DNA of 32,978 nucleotides from an uncultured Prevotella sp. (GTDB lineage: Bacteria; Bacteroidota; Bacteroidia; Bacteroidales; Bacteroidaceae): positions 1-32,978 of the forward strand of contig ONYS01000020.1 of NCBI GenBank assembly GCA_900322095.1. Direction: 5' to 3'. Shown piece after piece: positions 1 to 8,203 of this stretch. A program made the translations under genes and the position numbers. Position 1 is the first letter of the stretch; the number at the start of each line of letters is the position of its first letter. The notes under the pieces were generated by a model, which saw only the letters and a program-made list of their open reading frames with translations, searched no databases and was not told the DNA's origin.

Positions 1-1
1 C

Positions 2-106
2 CTGGTCAACCGAGCACCTGCCCAAGAATTGGGTTACAGAACGGACCAAGACGCTCAGAAAAGTGAGCTAAAATTGGCACAACGAATTGGACACCCTATC
101 AATTAG
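2..106 (+). CDS. C-terminal tail of an unidentified protein (partial at window edge)
   Basis: An open frame enters from the left edge and ends at TAG at 104-106, giving about 34 residues (it ends ...QRIGHPIN). It is hydrophilic, rich in Q, K and R, and has no membrane segment. I recognise no family. A second in-frame-looking stop pair (tagttag) follows, and no other gene covers this stretch, so it is plausibly the end of a real gene transcribed toward the tRNA. A minus-strand promoter-like motif near 117-148 (TATATTTG with a TTCG box) could instead mean a leftward gene starting near here, so the call is weak. Confidence 0.35.
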   Translation: MVNRAPAQELGYRTDQDAQKSELKLAQRIGHPIN

Positions 107-345
107 TTAGTTTGTGCAAATATACGAATTCTTTCTGACTTGTACGAAAGAATGCTTTTAAAAATAAGGGGATGTATTAAAATTTTGTTTGCTATCTGTC
201 CGAGATGTGTGGCGGCCGCTGTTGTCCAGCGCCTTACCGAACATAGTTTTGGGCCTTATTCGCAATCTCAACAAACGTAGGAAAATAGGGAAATAATAAA
301 TTACGGAAGAAATACGGAAGCAAACCTTGTACTTCATCCAAAACG

Positions 346-380
346 AAAAAAGGTAAGCAATTGATTGACAACTGCTTACC
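346..380 (-). terminator. Rho-independent terminator of tRNA-His
   Basis: Read on the minus strand just after the tRNA 3' end, GGTAAGCA (380-373) pairs with TGCTTACC (359-352). The stem extends through one mismatch by three more pairs and is followed by six Ts (351-346). This is a textbook intrinsic terminator, placed 5 bases after the tRNA. Confidence 0.85.
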
Positions 381-385
381 TTTTG

Positions 386-460
386 GGTGGGTAGTGGGAC
401 TCGAACCCACGACATTCAGAACCACAATCTGACGCTCTAACCAACTGAACTACACCCACC
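386..460 (-). tRNA. tRNA-His (anticodon GTG)
   Basis: On the minus strand the sequence folds as a complete cloverleaf. The acceptor stem is GTGGGTG against TACCCAC with one G-U pair. The D-arm opens GTTC, the anticodon stem TCAGA/TCTGA frames the loop TTGTGGT, and the T-arm is GTGGG-TTCGAGT-CCCAC. The anticodon is GTG, decoding histidine. An extra 5' G (position -1, at 460) faces the discriminator C73 (at 386), the identity pair specific to tRNA-His. The 3' CCA is not encoded and must be added after transcription. The gene stands alone with its own promoter and terminator. Confidence 0.95.
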
Positions 461-486
461 ATGTTGGTTGCTTATTGAAAGCGAGT

Positions 487-519
487 GCAAAGGTAAGAGA
501 TTTTTTTTGATGCTCCAAA
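487..519 (-). promoter_or_regulatory. Bacteroidetes-type promoter for tRNA-His
   Basis: Minus-strand TTTG (519-516), 20 bases, then TACCTTTGC (495-487) match the Bacteroidetes housekeeping sigma consensus closely. It lies 27 bases upstream of the tRNA 5' end, leaving a short leader for RNase P removal. Confidence 0.75.
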
Positions 520-821
520 TTTTTTGGCGCTTTTTTTCGAAAAAACTTCTTATAGCCATAAATAATGGGAATACGTGGTCGTTTTGTCTACCAAAACAAG
601 TTCTCAGGTTGAGATTGAATCCGTGATTTAGGTGGAGGAATGAAGAAAAGATAACGTTTGGAGCTGCTTCTGCGGTTTGATGAGCAGCAGTTGATGTCGG
701 TTATCAACAGTCAGCCTTGAGGGCTTTCGTTGTCATCCTCTATCGTTTCGTCATGAGACCGGAGCGAATGGTTTAGAAATTTGTCTGGCAAGTTGTGTTT
801 TTCGAGAAATAATCATAAAAA
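520..821. other. Intergenic stretch without a recognised gene
   Basis: Between the tRNA-His promoter and the promoter of the first cus-locus gene I see no credible reading frame in any phase. There is only a short imperfect hairpin (GTTTTG ... CAAAAC, near 580-597). No repeat family seen elsewhere in the window occurs here. Confidence 0.5.
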
Positions 822-853
822 CTTGGAAAATACTATGAAAATGACTATTTTTG
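822..853 (+). promoter_or_regulatory. Promoter of the metal-efflux locus, nearly leaderless
   Basis: CTTG (822-825), 20 bases, then TATTTTTG (846-853) fit the Bacteroidetes promoter pattern. The -7 element ends only 4 bases before the ATG at 858, so the predicted transcript starts at or next to the start codon. Confidence 0.6.
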
Positions 854-857
854 CAAC

Positions 858-1289
858 ATGAAACGACTTGAGATCATCATCCTGTCCATACTCTTTCTCC
901 TGTCGACTTCGGGAGTGAGCGTGAATCAGCACTATTGTGGTGGTGAGTTGATCTCTGTCTCTATAAATGATTTTACAATTCATCAGCCTTCAGGAATGGA
1001 TATGCCCGAGTGTGAGACTCCCGAAGGCTGTGGGCATTGTCATAACAAGCACTTTCATAAGCAGATTCATGATTCCTACAGTTCGGTTCAGTCACAGCAG
1101 TTGCTGGTGAAGAGTTTTTCTGCCGACTGGTTTCATGCCCATCTGTTTGATTTCCTATCTTATTCATTCACATTATTCAGTTCTCTAGGCGATGATTCTG
1201 CATCCGGTCTGTTCTGGATGGCGGACTATCATCCCCCGTATCTCCTGCCACCTCATGGCGTGAGGGGAGCACCGGTTTTGTTGGGTTAA
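858..1289 (+). CDS. HYC_CC_PP-like metal-associated exported protein
   Basis: This 143-residue protein opens with a hydrophobic signal segment (about residues 4-20). H25-Y26-C27 follows, then a Cys/His-rich stretch (CETPEGCGHCHNKHFH, about 52-67), and a C-terminal half ending in two PP motifs (YHPPYLLPPHG). The HYC start, cysteine/histidine centre and PP end are the hallmarks of the Bacteroidetes HYC_CC_PP family, usually found beside metal-efflux genes. Here the central element is CxxxxxCGHCHxKH rather than a strict CC pair, so it may be a variant. Its place before the RND pump suggests a periplasmic or membrane-tethered metal binder, which is inference. The start is fixed by the promoter directly upstream. 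Confidence 0.7.
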   Translation: MKRLEIIILSILFLLSTSGVSVNQHYCGGELISVSINDFTIHQPSGMDMPECETPEGCGHCHNKHFHKQIHDSYSSVQSQQLLVKSFSADWFHAHLFDFLSYSFTLFSSLGDDSASGLFWMADYHPPYLLPPHGVRGAPVLLG

Positions 1290-1363
1290 TATATTCCGTA
1301 TCTTGGGGATGATTGGTTTCCAGGCATTTCTCCTATTGTGTATTGGGAGAAAACTGTGTGACG

Positions 1364-1379
1364 GCATCTCCACAGATGC
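1364..1379. other. Short hairpin in the leader of the RND pump gene
   Basis: GCATCT (1364-1369) and AGATGC (1374-1379) form a 6-bp stem with a 4-base loop in the 150-base gap before cusA. No clear -7 element is visible in the gap, so cusA is probably co-transcribed with the gene upstream. The hairpin may be an RNA element or chance. Confidence 0.25.
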
Positions 1380-1439
1380 TGGGAAGCGTTGAACGTAGCC
1401 GTTTTGCGCTCATACTCAAACAAAACAAAGTCTTATTAA

Positions 1440-4400
1440 ATGAAAAAAATCATTGCTTATTTTCTGCACAATCGCATAGTCTCTGCCTTTGTGCTCATAG
1501 CCGTTATCCTAGATGGACTCTCCACGGCACCTTTCAACTGGCATGCAGGACTCGTTCCGCGCAATCCAGTTGCAGTAGATGCTATACCCGATATCGGCGA
1601 CAATCAACAAATCATCTCTACTGAGTGGATGGGGCGCTCGCCCAAGGATATGCAGGACCAGGTGACCTATCCGCTTACCACAGCCCTGATGGGTATCCCG
1701 GGCGTGAAGACCATCCGCTCCACCTCCATGATGGGCATGTCGTTCATCTATATCATCTTCAACGAAGGTGTGGATTTCTACTGGAGCCGGTCGCGCATAC
1801 TGGAGAAACTCAATTCGCTGCCAAGTGGACTGTTGCCCGATGGCGTAAAACCGCAGCTCGGACCCGATGCTACAGCCCTGGGACAGATATTCTGGTATAC
1901 GCTTGAAGGCCGCGACACAAAGATCGGTCGTCCCGCAGGCGGCTGGGATCCCGAGGAACTGCGCACTCTGCAGGACTACTACGTGCGCTATCAGCTCTCG
2001 TCGGCAGAAGGCGTGAGCGAGGTGGCCAGCGTGGGCGGCTTCGTGAAGGAATATCAGGTGGACCTTGATCCTGAGGCCATGCGCGCCTATGGCATCAATC
2101 TCGTGCAGGTGATGCAGGCCGTGAAAAACTCCAACATCGACGTGGGAGCAGGAACAATGGAAATCAACCAGGCCGAATACATCATCCGCGGACTGGGCTA
2201 TGTGAAAAAACTTGCCGATCTGGAGAATGCTCCAGTGACCAGCCGAGAAGGAATGCCCGTCAGAGTGAAGGATCTGGCACGCGTGAGCTTTGGGCCAGGC
2301 GACCGTCGCGGAGGACTTGATAAGGAAGGACAGGAAGCCGTGGGCGGCGTGGTCGTGGCCCGCGAAGGGAGCAATCCACTTGAAGTCATCAACAACGTGA
2401 AGGACAAAATCAAGGAGATGCAGACCGCCATGCCCGAGAAAAAACTCAAGGACGGCAGTGTGTCGAAAGTCACGGTGGTGCCCTTCTACGACCGTACGCA
2501 GCTCATCAAGGAGACCATAGGCACGCTGGAAAGCTCGCTCACTCACGAAGTGCTCATCTGTATCATCGTTGTGCTGATTCTGGTGGTCAACCTCAGGGCT
2601 TCAATCGTGATATCGGTCATGTTGCCTTTGGCCGTACTCAGCACGTTCATCATCATGAAGCTCACCGGCGTAGAGGCCAACATCGTTGCCCTGAGTGGTA
2701 TTGCAATCGCCATCGGCGTGATGGTAGACGTGGGCGTGGTGTTCATGGAGAACGTGGTGAGGCATCTCGAAGCCCGCGACGACCGCGACAGCATCCGAGG
2801 TGAGGCACTGGAACAGCTCATCTTAGAATCAGTGAACGAAGTGTCATCGGCCGTGATGACCGGTATGGGCACGACCATCGTCTCCTTCCTGCCCGTGTTT
2901 GCCATGCAGGCCCAAGAAGGAAAGATGTTCCATCCGCTGGCTTTCACCAAAACCTTTGCTCTGCTCTCAGCGCTGCTGCTCGGTCTGACCGTGCTTCCTA
3001 CGCTGGCTTACTGGATATTCTCCCTTAGGCTTCCGCGGCGGCTTGCCATGCGCATCCTTAAGCCCGGGCGCTTCGAGACCGTCAGGATTGGCCGGTGGCG
3101 GGTGAAGTCCAATCTCCTGCTAATAGGCGCCATCGTTATCATTGCCGTGTACAAGTTGACTTCCATGTGGCTTCCGCTGGGACCACAGAATGGAATGTTC
3201 ATCAATATGCTTTTCGTCCTGGGCCTTGTCGGACTGGTTTTGGCCTTGTTGTGGCTGATGGTATTGCATTATGAGCGTATTCTCCGCTGGTGCCTCAGCC
3301 ATCGTTTGGCCTTCATGTCCATCCCCGCTGTGGTATTGGTGTGCGGAATACTGATATGGAAGCATACCGGCAGCGAGTTCATGCCGACGCTCAATGAGGG
3401 CACGTTCATGCTCATGCCTACGTCGATGCCTCATAGCGGAGTGGAGGAGAACCTGAGGCTCTGCAGGCAGATAGACCGCAGGCTGATGAAGATTCCTGAG
3501 ATAGAGTCGGCTGTGGGCAAATGGGGCAGGGCAGAGAGTGCCCTCGATCCGGCTCCCATACAGATGTATGAGACCACCATCAACTATAAGCCCGAATACA
3601 TGCTCGACTTCGATGGTCATCGGGCAAGGTTCAAAACCGACAGCAAGGGCCGCTTCATCCTCAAGAGCGGCAGAGTATACGATCCGGAAGAAGGATTCGA
3701 ACGGATACCGCAAGACAGTCTGGTGGCCGACAGCCATGGCGACTATTTCCGTCAGTGGCGCAAGGAAATCCGAACAGAAGACGATATTTGGGAAGAGATC
3801 TCTCGTGCGGCCAATCTTCCCGGTCTCACCGGCTCGCCCAAACTTCAGCCCATCGCTACCCGGCAGGTGATGCTCTCCACGGGTATGAAAGCTCCGATGG
3901 GACTGAAAGTCTACGGTCCTGACCTCGAGAGTATCGACAAAGCAGGATTGCAGATGGAAAAAGCCCTGAAGCAGATAGACGATGTGCAGTCGGCCTCTGT
4001 TTATTACGACCGTGCGCAAGGTGCGCCCTACATAGAGATAGAACCCGACCGCGAGAAACTGGGTCGTTATGGCATTCAAATCGGAACGGTGCAGTCGGTG
4101 ATTGAGACGGCTATTGGCGGAATGGAGGAAGGCAATACCGTGGAAGGCCGTGAGCGCTTCCCCATCAGGGTGCGTTATGCCCGTGAGCTGCGCGATAATC
4201 CCGATGCGCTTGCCGCAATCCTCGTTCCGGCTGCCGACGGAACTCAGATACCTTTAGGCGAGTTGGCTTCCTTCCACTTCGTCAAGGGAGCTACGATGAT
4301 TCAGGGTGAGAACACCTTCCTTGTAGGCTATATCACCTTTGACAAAGTAGGCAATAAGGCCGAGGTGGATGTGGTCAACAAAGCTAAGGAAACTATTGAC

Positions 4401-5075
4401 AAGCTTGTGGCTGAGCATAAGATAGATCTGCCCAAGGGCGTATCGTATAAGTTCGCCGGAAGCTATGAACAGCAAGTGCATGCCGCAAAACGGTTGCAGA
4501 TCGTCATTCCCGTTGCCCTGCTCATCATCTTCCTGATTCTTTATTTCCAGTTCAAGAGTATCACGGCATCCATGATTCACTTCTCGGGTGTGTTTGTTGC
4601 CTTTGCCGGCGGCTTCATCCTGATGTGGCTCTACGGACAACCGTGGTTCATGAACTTCGACATTGCGGGTGTGAACATGCGCACACTATTCGGCATGGAA
4701 CAAATCAACTTGAGCGTGGCCGTATGGGTGGGATTCATCGCCCTCTTCGGCGTCTCCACCGACGACGGAGTACTGATGGGAACGTATATCCATCAGACCT
4801 TCAAGCGGCTCCAGCCCTCCACCCGAGAAGAAATCACCGAGGCTGTGGTGACGGCCGGAAAGAAGCGAGTGCGCGCAGCCTGCATGACGACCGCCACGAC
4901 GCTTATTGCCCTTCTGCCTGTGCTGAGTTCTACGGGCAAGGGTGCTGATATCATGGTGCCCATGAGTATCCCAACGTTCGGTGGAATGCTTATTCAGACC
5001 ATGACGATGTTTGTAGTTCCCGTGCTGCAATGCTGGTGGCGCGAAAGTAAACTCGAAAAACAACAGAAACAATGA
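1440..5075 (+). CDS. cusA: CusA/CzcA-type heavy-metal efflux RND pump, probably Cu(I)/Ag(I)
   Basis: This is the inner-membrane proton-driven pump of a tripartite metal efflux complex, 1211 residues against about 1050 for E. coli CusA. The relay motif in TM4 is intact (IAIAIGVMVDVGVVFMEN, D430 and E437, the spacing of CusA D405/E412). All three CusA copper-binding methionines appear to have counterparts: M659 (MLMPTSMP), M709 (DPAPIQMYETT) and M811 (RQVMLSTGMKAP). This argues for monovalent Cu/Ag rather than Zn/Co. The gap from M709 to M811 is about 53 residues longer than in CusA, an insert in a periplasmic loop (roughly 720-790). The C-terminal membrane block contains FGVSTDDGVLMGTY. The stop overlaps the next start (ATGA), indicating translational coupling. 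Confidence 0.93.
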   Translation: MKKIIAYFLHNRIVSAFVLIAVILDGLSTAPFNWHAGLVPRNPVAVDAIPDIGDNQQIISTEWMGRSPKDMQDQVTYPLTTALMGIPGVKTIRSTSMMGMSFIYIIFNEGVDFYWSRSRILEKLNSLPSGLLPDGVKPQLGPDATALGQIFWYTLEGRDTKIGRPAGGWDPEELRTLQDYYVRYQLSSAEGVSEVASVGGFVKEYQVDLDPEAMRAYGINLVQVMQAVKNSNIDVGAGTMEINQAEYIIRGLGYVKKLADLENAPVTSREGMPVRVKDLARVSFGPGDRRGGLDKEGQEAVGGVVVAREGSNPLEVINNVKDKIKEMQTAMPEKKLKDGSVSKVTVVPFYDRTQLIKETIGTLESSLTHEVLICIIVVLILVVNLRASIVISVMLPLAVLSTFIIMKLTGVEANIVALSGIAIAIGVMVDVGVVFMENVVRHLEARDDRDSIRGEALEQLILESVNEVSSAVMTGMGTTIVSFLPVFAMQAQEGKMFHPLAFTKTFALLSALLLGLTVLPTLAYWIFSLRLPRRLAMRILKPGRFETVRIGRWRVKSNLLLIGAIVIIAVYKLTSMWLPLGPQNGMFINMLFVLGLVGLVLALLWLMVLHYERILRWCLSHRLAFMSIPAVVLVCGILIWKHTGSEFMPTLNEGTFMLMPTSMPHSGVEENLRLCRQIDRRLMKIPEIESAVGKWGRAESALDPAPIQMYETTINYKPEYMLDFDGHRARFKTDSKGRFILKSGRVYDPEEGFERIPQDSLVADSHGDYFRQWRKEIRTEDDIWEEISRAANLPGLTGSPKLQPIATRQVMLSTGMKAPMGLKVYGPDLESIDKAGLQMEKALKQIDDVQSASVYYDRAQGAPYIEIEPDREKLGRYGIQIGTVQSVIETAIGGMEEGNTVEGRERFPIRVRYARELRDNPDALAAILVPAADGTQIPLGELASFHFVKGATMIQGENTFLVGYITFDKVGNKAEVDVVNKAKETIDKLVAEHKIDLPKGVSYKFAGSYEQQVHAAKRLQIVIPVALLIIFLILYFQFKSITASMIHFSGVFVAFAGGFILMWLYGQPWFMNFDIAGVNMRTLFGMEQINLSVAVWVGFIALFGVSTDDGVLMGTYIHQTFKRLQPSTREEITEAVVTAGKKRVRAACMTTATTLIALLPVLSSTGKGADIMVPMSIPTFGGMLIQTMTMFVVPVLQCWWRESKLEKQQKQ

Positions 5076-6343
5076 TGAAGAAATATATATATAGTGCATT
5101 GATGCTCCTCATGACGATGACTGTCCAAGCTCAGACCGACAGTCTCGCTGTCTATATCGATGCGGCGATGAGCAACAATCCAGCTTTAGCCAGACAATAC
5201 AAAGCCTACAAAGCCCAGGTGGCCAGTGCCTGCGCTGAGGGACAGCTGAACGATCCCGAACTGACCGTGGGCTTCTATCCCGAGGCTATGAACCACGTGA
5301 ACGGGAAGCAGATAGCCACGTTCTCCCTCATGCAAATGTTTCCTTGGGCAGGCTCGCTCAAGGCCGCACGCGAGCAGAAGGAAGCGCAGGCCCAGGCTTC
5401 GTTTCAAGGTTTCAGACAGGCGGCTCTCGACCTCGTGCTCGACATGCAGCGCCAGTGGTACAGCATGCTCGCCACGCAAGAGAAGATCAAGAGCGTGGAG
5501 CGACAGCGACGGCTGTTGGCCGATATTCAGAAAGTCGCCACCTACCAATACAAGACCGCCACGATGGGCCACTACAGCCGAATGAGCGACCAATTGCGGA
5601 TTGAGGCTGAGGACAAGCGGCTCGAAGAGAAAAAGGCCAGTCTGGAGGATGAGTTAAGATTGCAGCGCCAGCGCTTCAATCTCGCCATGCACCGCAGTCC
5701 GGATGACGCGCTGAGCCTGCCCGATACCATCATCCTCAGCAAGATGACAGTTCTCGACTGGACGCGGATAGAGTCTTCCGACCCCGCAATCGCTCAGCTT
5801 CAAGCCCAGCAGAAATCGTTTGAGGCGCAAGACCGAATGGCTAAGGCCCAGGGCATGCCCAAGGTTGGTGTCGGCGTGGAATACATGCTCAACGGAAAAG
5901 TGGATATGCCCAATATGGCCAATATGAACGGCAAAGACATGTGGATGCCTATGGTCAAGGTGATCCTGCCCGTCTTTCGCCGGCGCACGAATCAGACCCG
6001 CAAGAGCGCCCGACTGATGCAGGAGAGCGCCGCAAGTGGAATTGAACAACGGCAGGATGCCTTGCGATCCACTTATCTCGGCATTGAGAAGAGAGCGACA
6101 GATATCGACCGCAAGGTGAAGCTCTATGACAGCGAGACGGAAATCCTCGCCAAGACGCTCCAGCTGATGCGCGATGAGTATGCCAATGGCACCACCTCGC
6201 TCACCGACATCCTGCAGACGCAGCGCGAGCAGATCGACTACGACCTGCTCAGGGCCGAGGCCTATGCGCAGTACAACAGTTTAGTGGCCGAGATGGAACG
6301 ATTGGCCGTAAGTCATGACAATACACTAAGTAAATTTAAATAA
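5072..6343 (+). CDS. TolC/CusC-like outer membrane efflux protein
   Basis: This 423-residue outer membrane factor would provide the exit channel for the CusA pump. A signal peptide ends near MTVQA-Q (residue 20), and there is no lipobox, unlike E. coli CusC. The rest is long alpha-helical, Ala/Gln/Arg-rich heptad sequence in two similar halves, as in the OEP family (for example AVYIDAAMSNNPAL near the start and LRDEYANGTTSLTDILQTQ-type sequence near the end). Residues 272-294 are unusually methionine-rich (seven Met in 23 residues), suggesting a copper-contact segment. The start overlaps the cusA stop by 4 bases, and its own stop overlaps the next start as TAATG. Confidence 0.9.
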   Translation: MMKKYIYSALMLLMTMTVQAQTDSLAVYIDAAMSNNPALARQYKAYKAQVASACAEGQLNDPELTVGFYPEAMNHVNGKQIATFSLMQMFPWAGSLKAAREQKEAQAQASFQGFRQAALDLVLDMQRQWYSMLATQEKIKSVERQRRLLADIQKVATYQYKTATMGHYSRMSDQLRIEAEDKRLEEKKASLEDELRLQRQRFNLAMHRSPDDALSLPDTIILSKMTVLDWTRIESSDPAIAQLQAQQKSFEAQDRMAKAQGMPKVGVGVEYMLNGKVDMPNMANMNGKDMWMPMVKVILPVFRRRTNQTRKSARLMQESAASGIEQRQDALRSTYLGIEKRATDIDRKVKLYDSETEILAKTLQLMRDEYANGTTSLTDILQTQREQIDYDLLRAEAYAQYNSLVAEMERLAVSHDNTLSKFK

Positions 6344-7578
6344 TGATGAAAAAGAATAAAACGTATATTATAATAGGTATAATAGCCGTTGTAGTCGTGG
6401 CTGTTGCCTTATCGCTCCTGCGCCATGGTTCAGACGGCACGAAGGAGAGTGACAAGACCGTCTATACCTGTTCGATGCATCCCCAGGTGAAGCAGGACCA
6501 TACGGGCAAGTGTCCTATCTGCGGAATGGATTTGATTCCGGCCGGAAAGAGCGGCAGCGACAATAAGATGACCATGGATGATGACGGCGTGATGCTCAGC
6601 GAAGAGGCTCTCGCACTGGCTAATGTTGAGACAGAAACCGTGGGTACGGGCTCTACCACTAAAGAAGTACGGCTCTATGGCAAGGTAGAAGCAGACCAAC
6701 GGTTGGAACAGACGCAGTCGGCATACGTTGAGGGACGCGTGGAGCGGCTTGCTGTCAGTGCGGTGGGTGATCGCGTGAGCCGCGGGCAAACGCTGGCTGT
6801 CATCTATTCGCCATCGCTCTATACGGCCAGTCAGGAACTCGTGGCGGCGCTCAACTTTCCCTCTTCGCAGCAGCGGGCTTCGCTCATCGAGGCTGCAAAA
6901 GAGAAGCTAAGACTGCTCAACGTGACGGCAGAACAAGTGGCCAACATCATCAAGACGCGCCATGCATCGCCTTACTTCACACTGAAAGCCAACACGAGCG
7001 GAACGGTGGTCGAGAAGAATGTCAGTCCTGGCGACTACGTCAAGCAGGGACAGCCTTTGCTGAAGATTGCCAACCTGAGCCGAGTGTGGGTGATGTTTCA
7101 AGCCTACGAGGCCGACTTACCCTTCATCCATAAAGGGGCTGAGGTGCAGTTTACGAGTGAGGCAATGCCCGGAAAGACTTTCCGCGGCCGGGTGAGCTTC
7201 ATCGATCCTGTACTCGACGGCGCGAGCCGGACGGCTGGCGTGCGCGTGGAGATGAACAATGCCGGAGGCGTGTTCAAACCCGAGATGAATGTTTCGGGAA
7301 TCGTGGCCTCCCACTTGTCGCAATATAAGGATGACATCGTCGTTCCCAAGAATGCAGTGCTTTGGACGGGAACGCGCAGCGTGGTCTATGTGAAGGAGGA
7401 AGATGGCGGCATGCCGGTGTTCCATCTCCGCGAGGTGACGCTGGGTCCTTCGCTTCCCGATGGCTATGTGGTCACCGACGGTCTGGCCGAGGGTGAGGGA
7501 ATCGTCACCAGTGGTGCCTTTGCCATCGATGCCAGTGCACAACTCGACGGCAAGCGGAGCATGATGAATAGAGATTGA
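6343..7578 (+). CDS. cusB: CusB-type RND periplasmic adaptor with N-terminal heavy-metal-binding domain
   Basis: This 411-residue membrane-fusion protein links the pump to the outer membrane channel. A single N-terminal membrane anchor spans about residues 8-26. Next is a heavy-metal-binding domain (residues 41-66: YTCSMHPQV ... GKCPICGMDL, with C43, H46, C57, C60 and M62). The lipoyl/barrel-sandwich hairpin follows (VEGRVERLAVSAVGDRVSRGQ and later SGTVVEKNVSPGDYVKQGQPL), then the beta-barrel and membrane-proximal regions (LSRVWVMFQAYEADL). The HMBD is fused here, as in many Bacteroidetes and Proteobacteria CusB/CzcB proteins. The gene is translationally coupled to the outer membrane factor by the TAATG overlap. 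Confidence 0.92.
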   Translation: MMKKNKTYIIIGIIAVVVVAVALSLLRHGSDGTKESDKTVYTCSMHPQVKQDHTGKCPICGMDLIPAGKSGSDNKMTMDDDGVMLSEEALALANVETETVGTGSTTKEVRLYGKVEADQRLEQTQSAYVEGRVERLAVSAVGDRVSRGQTLAVIYSPSLYTASQELVAALNFPSSQQRASLIEAAKEKLRLLNVTAEQVANIIKTRHASPYFTLKANTSGTVVEKNVSPGDYVKQGQPLLKIANLSRVWVMFQAYEADLPFIHKGAEVQFTSEAMPGKTFRGRVSFIDPVLDGASRTAGVRVEMNNAGGVFKPEMNVSGIVASHLSQYKDDIVVPKNAVLWTGTRSVVYVKEEDGGMPVFHLREVTLGPSLPDGYVVTDGLAEGEGIVTSGAFAIDASAQLDGKRSMMNRD

Positions 7579-7643
7579 AACAACCAACGACTAAGAGATA
7601 ACTTTAAAGTCGCTTAATAATAACTACAATAAATAATTACGCA

Positions 7644-7991
7644 ATGAAAAAACTAATGTTGACAATGCTTGCGGTCATGGCAATGAGTGTCGCCGCGCAG
7701 GCTAAGACGGTAAAGACCACCTTCAAGGTGAATGGAATGTGTGATATGTGTGAGGCACGTATCGAGAAGGCTGCAAAGAGCTGCAAAGGCGTTCTTTCAG
7801 CAAGTTGGAGCCAGAAGAGCCATCAGCTGACGCTGGTCTACGACAACGCCAAGACCACTCCGGACAAGGTTCAGAAGGCCATCGCAGCCGCTGGACATGA
7901 TACCGGCAGCGTCAAGGCCAGCAATGCGGCCTATAACAAACTTCCCTCCTGCTGCAAGTATCGCAGCGGTTCGATGAAGAACTGCCATTGA
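7644..7991 (+). CDS. Exported HMA-domain metal-binding protein
   Basis: This small protein (115 residues) has a clear signal peptide ending near VAAQA-K (residue 20). A heavy-metal-associated domain follows with the metal site GMCDMCEARIEKA (CxxC) and the typical ferredoxin-like fold pattern (VKTTFKVNGM ... GVLSASWSQKSHQLTLVYDNAKTTPDKVQKAIAAAGHD). A C-terminal LPSCCKYR adds a vicinal Cys pair. It follows the CusABC-type genes after 65 bases. By analogy with CusF it could deliver Cu(I)/Ag(I) to the pump in the periplasm. Its fold is HMA/CopZ-like, not CusF-like, so that role is inferred from position. Confidence 0.85.
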   Translation: MKKLMLTMLAVMAMSVAAQAKTVKTTFKVNGMCDMCEARIEKAAKSCKGVLSASWSQKSHQLTLVYDNAKTTPDKVQKAIAAAGHDTGSVKASNAAYNKLPSCCKYRSGSMKNCH

Positions 7992-7994
7992 TTG

Positions 7995-8032
7995 GACCCA
8001 CCTCATCCTCTTCCGCCAGAGGGAGGGGATGA
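7995..8032. repeat. Degenerate member of the GC-rich palindromic P1 repeat
   Basis: Right after the HMA gene, the sequence GACCCACC..TCATCC.....GAGGGAGGGGATGA resembles the P1 elements at 17671 and 17845, sharing the GACCCACC lead and the GAGGGAGGGGA end. TCATCC pairs with GGATGA at its ends. It looks like a diverged copy of the same intergenic element. Confidence 0.4.
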
Positions 8033-8071
8033 ACACCTGAACATCTGAGGAGTGTTGCGTGAAGGTGTTCA
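8030..8071. other. 9-bp inverted repeat downstream of the efflux operon
   Basis: TGAACACCT (8030-8038) is perfectly complementary to AGGTGTTCA (8063-8071) across a 24-base loop. It lies between the operon end and the terminator. Its role is unknown; it may contribute to transcript 3'-end structure. Confidence 0.35.
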
Positions 8072-8124
8072 GCCGAAAGAGAATGCTTTGATTGAGTAAT
8101 CTACATGGCAGATAGATGAGTAAC

Positions 8125-8162
8125 AAAAAAGGAAGAATCCCGATGGGGACTCTTCCTTTTTT
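8125..8162. terminator. Bidirectional intrinsic terminator between the efflux operon and secG
   Basis: AAAAAAGGAAGA (8125-8136) pairs with TCTTCCTTTTTT (8151-8162) around a GC-rich inner stem (TCCC/GGGA) and the loop gatg. The A/T runs on both sides give a U-tract in either direction, suiting the convergent genes that end here. Confidence 0.85.
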
Positions 8163-8203
8163 ATGCTGTTCGTTTTATCTGTCTTATTCAGCAGAAGCGC
8201 ATC

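Noticed and set aside
1-116. Left end of an insertion sequence at the window edge.
   Set aside because: GTGTCCAATTCG on the minus strand looks like an IS end at first sight, but no partner inverted repeat or transposase is visible in the window, so it cannot be supported.
158-425. Two short minus-strand frames across the tRNA-His 3' flank.
   Set aside because: They run through the tRNA and its terminator and show no coding features.
1509-2546. A 345-codon minus-strand frame opposite cusA, and a similar 319-codon one at 3120-4079.
   Set aside because: They are shadows of cusA: His-rich nonsense sequence with no motif and no promoter.
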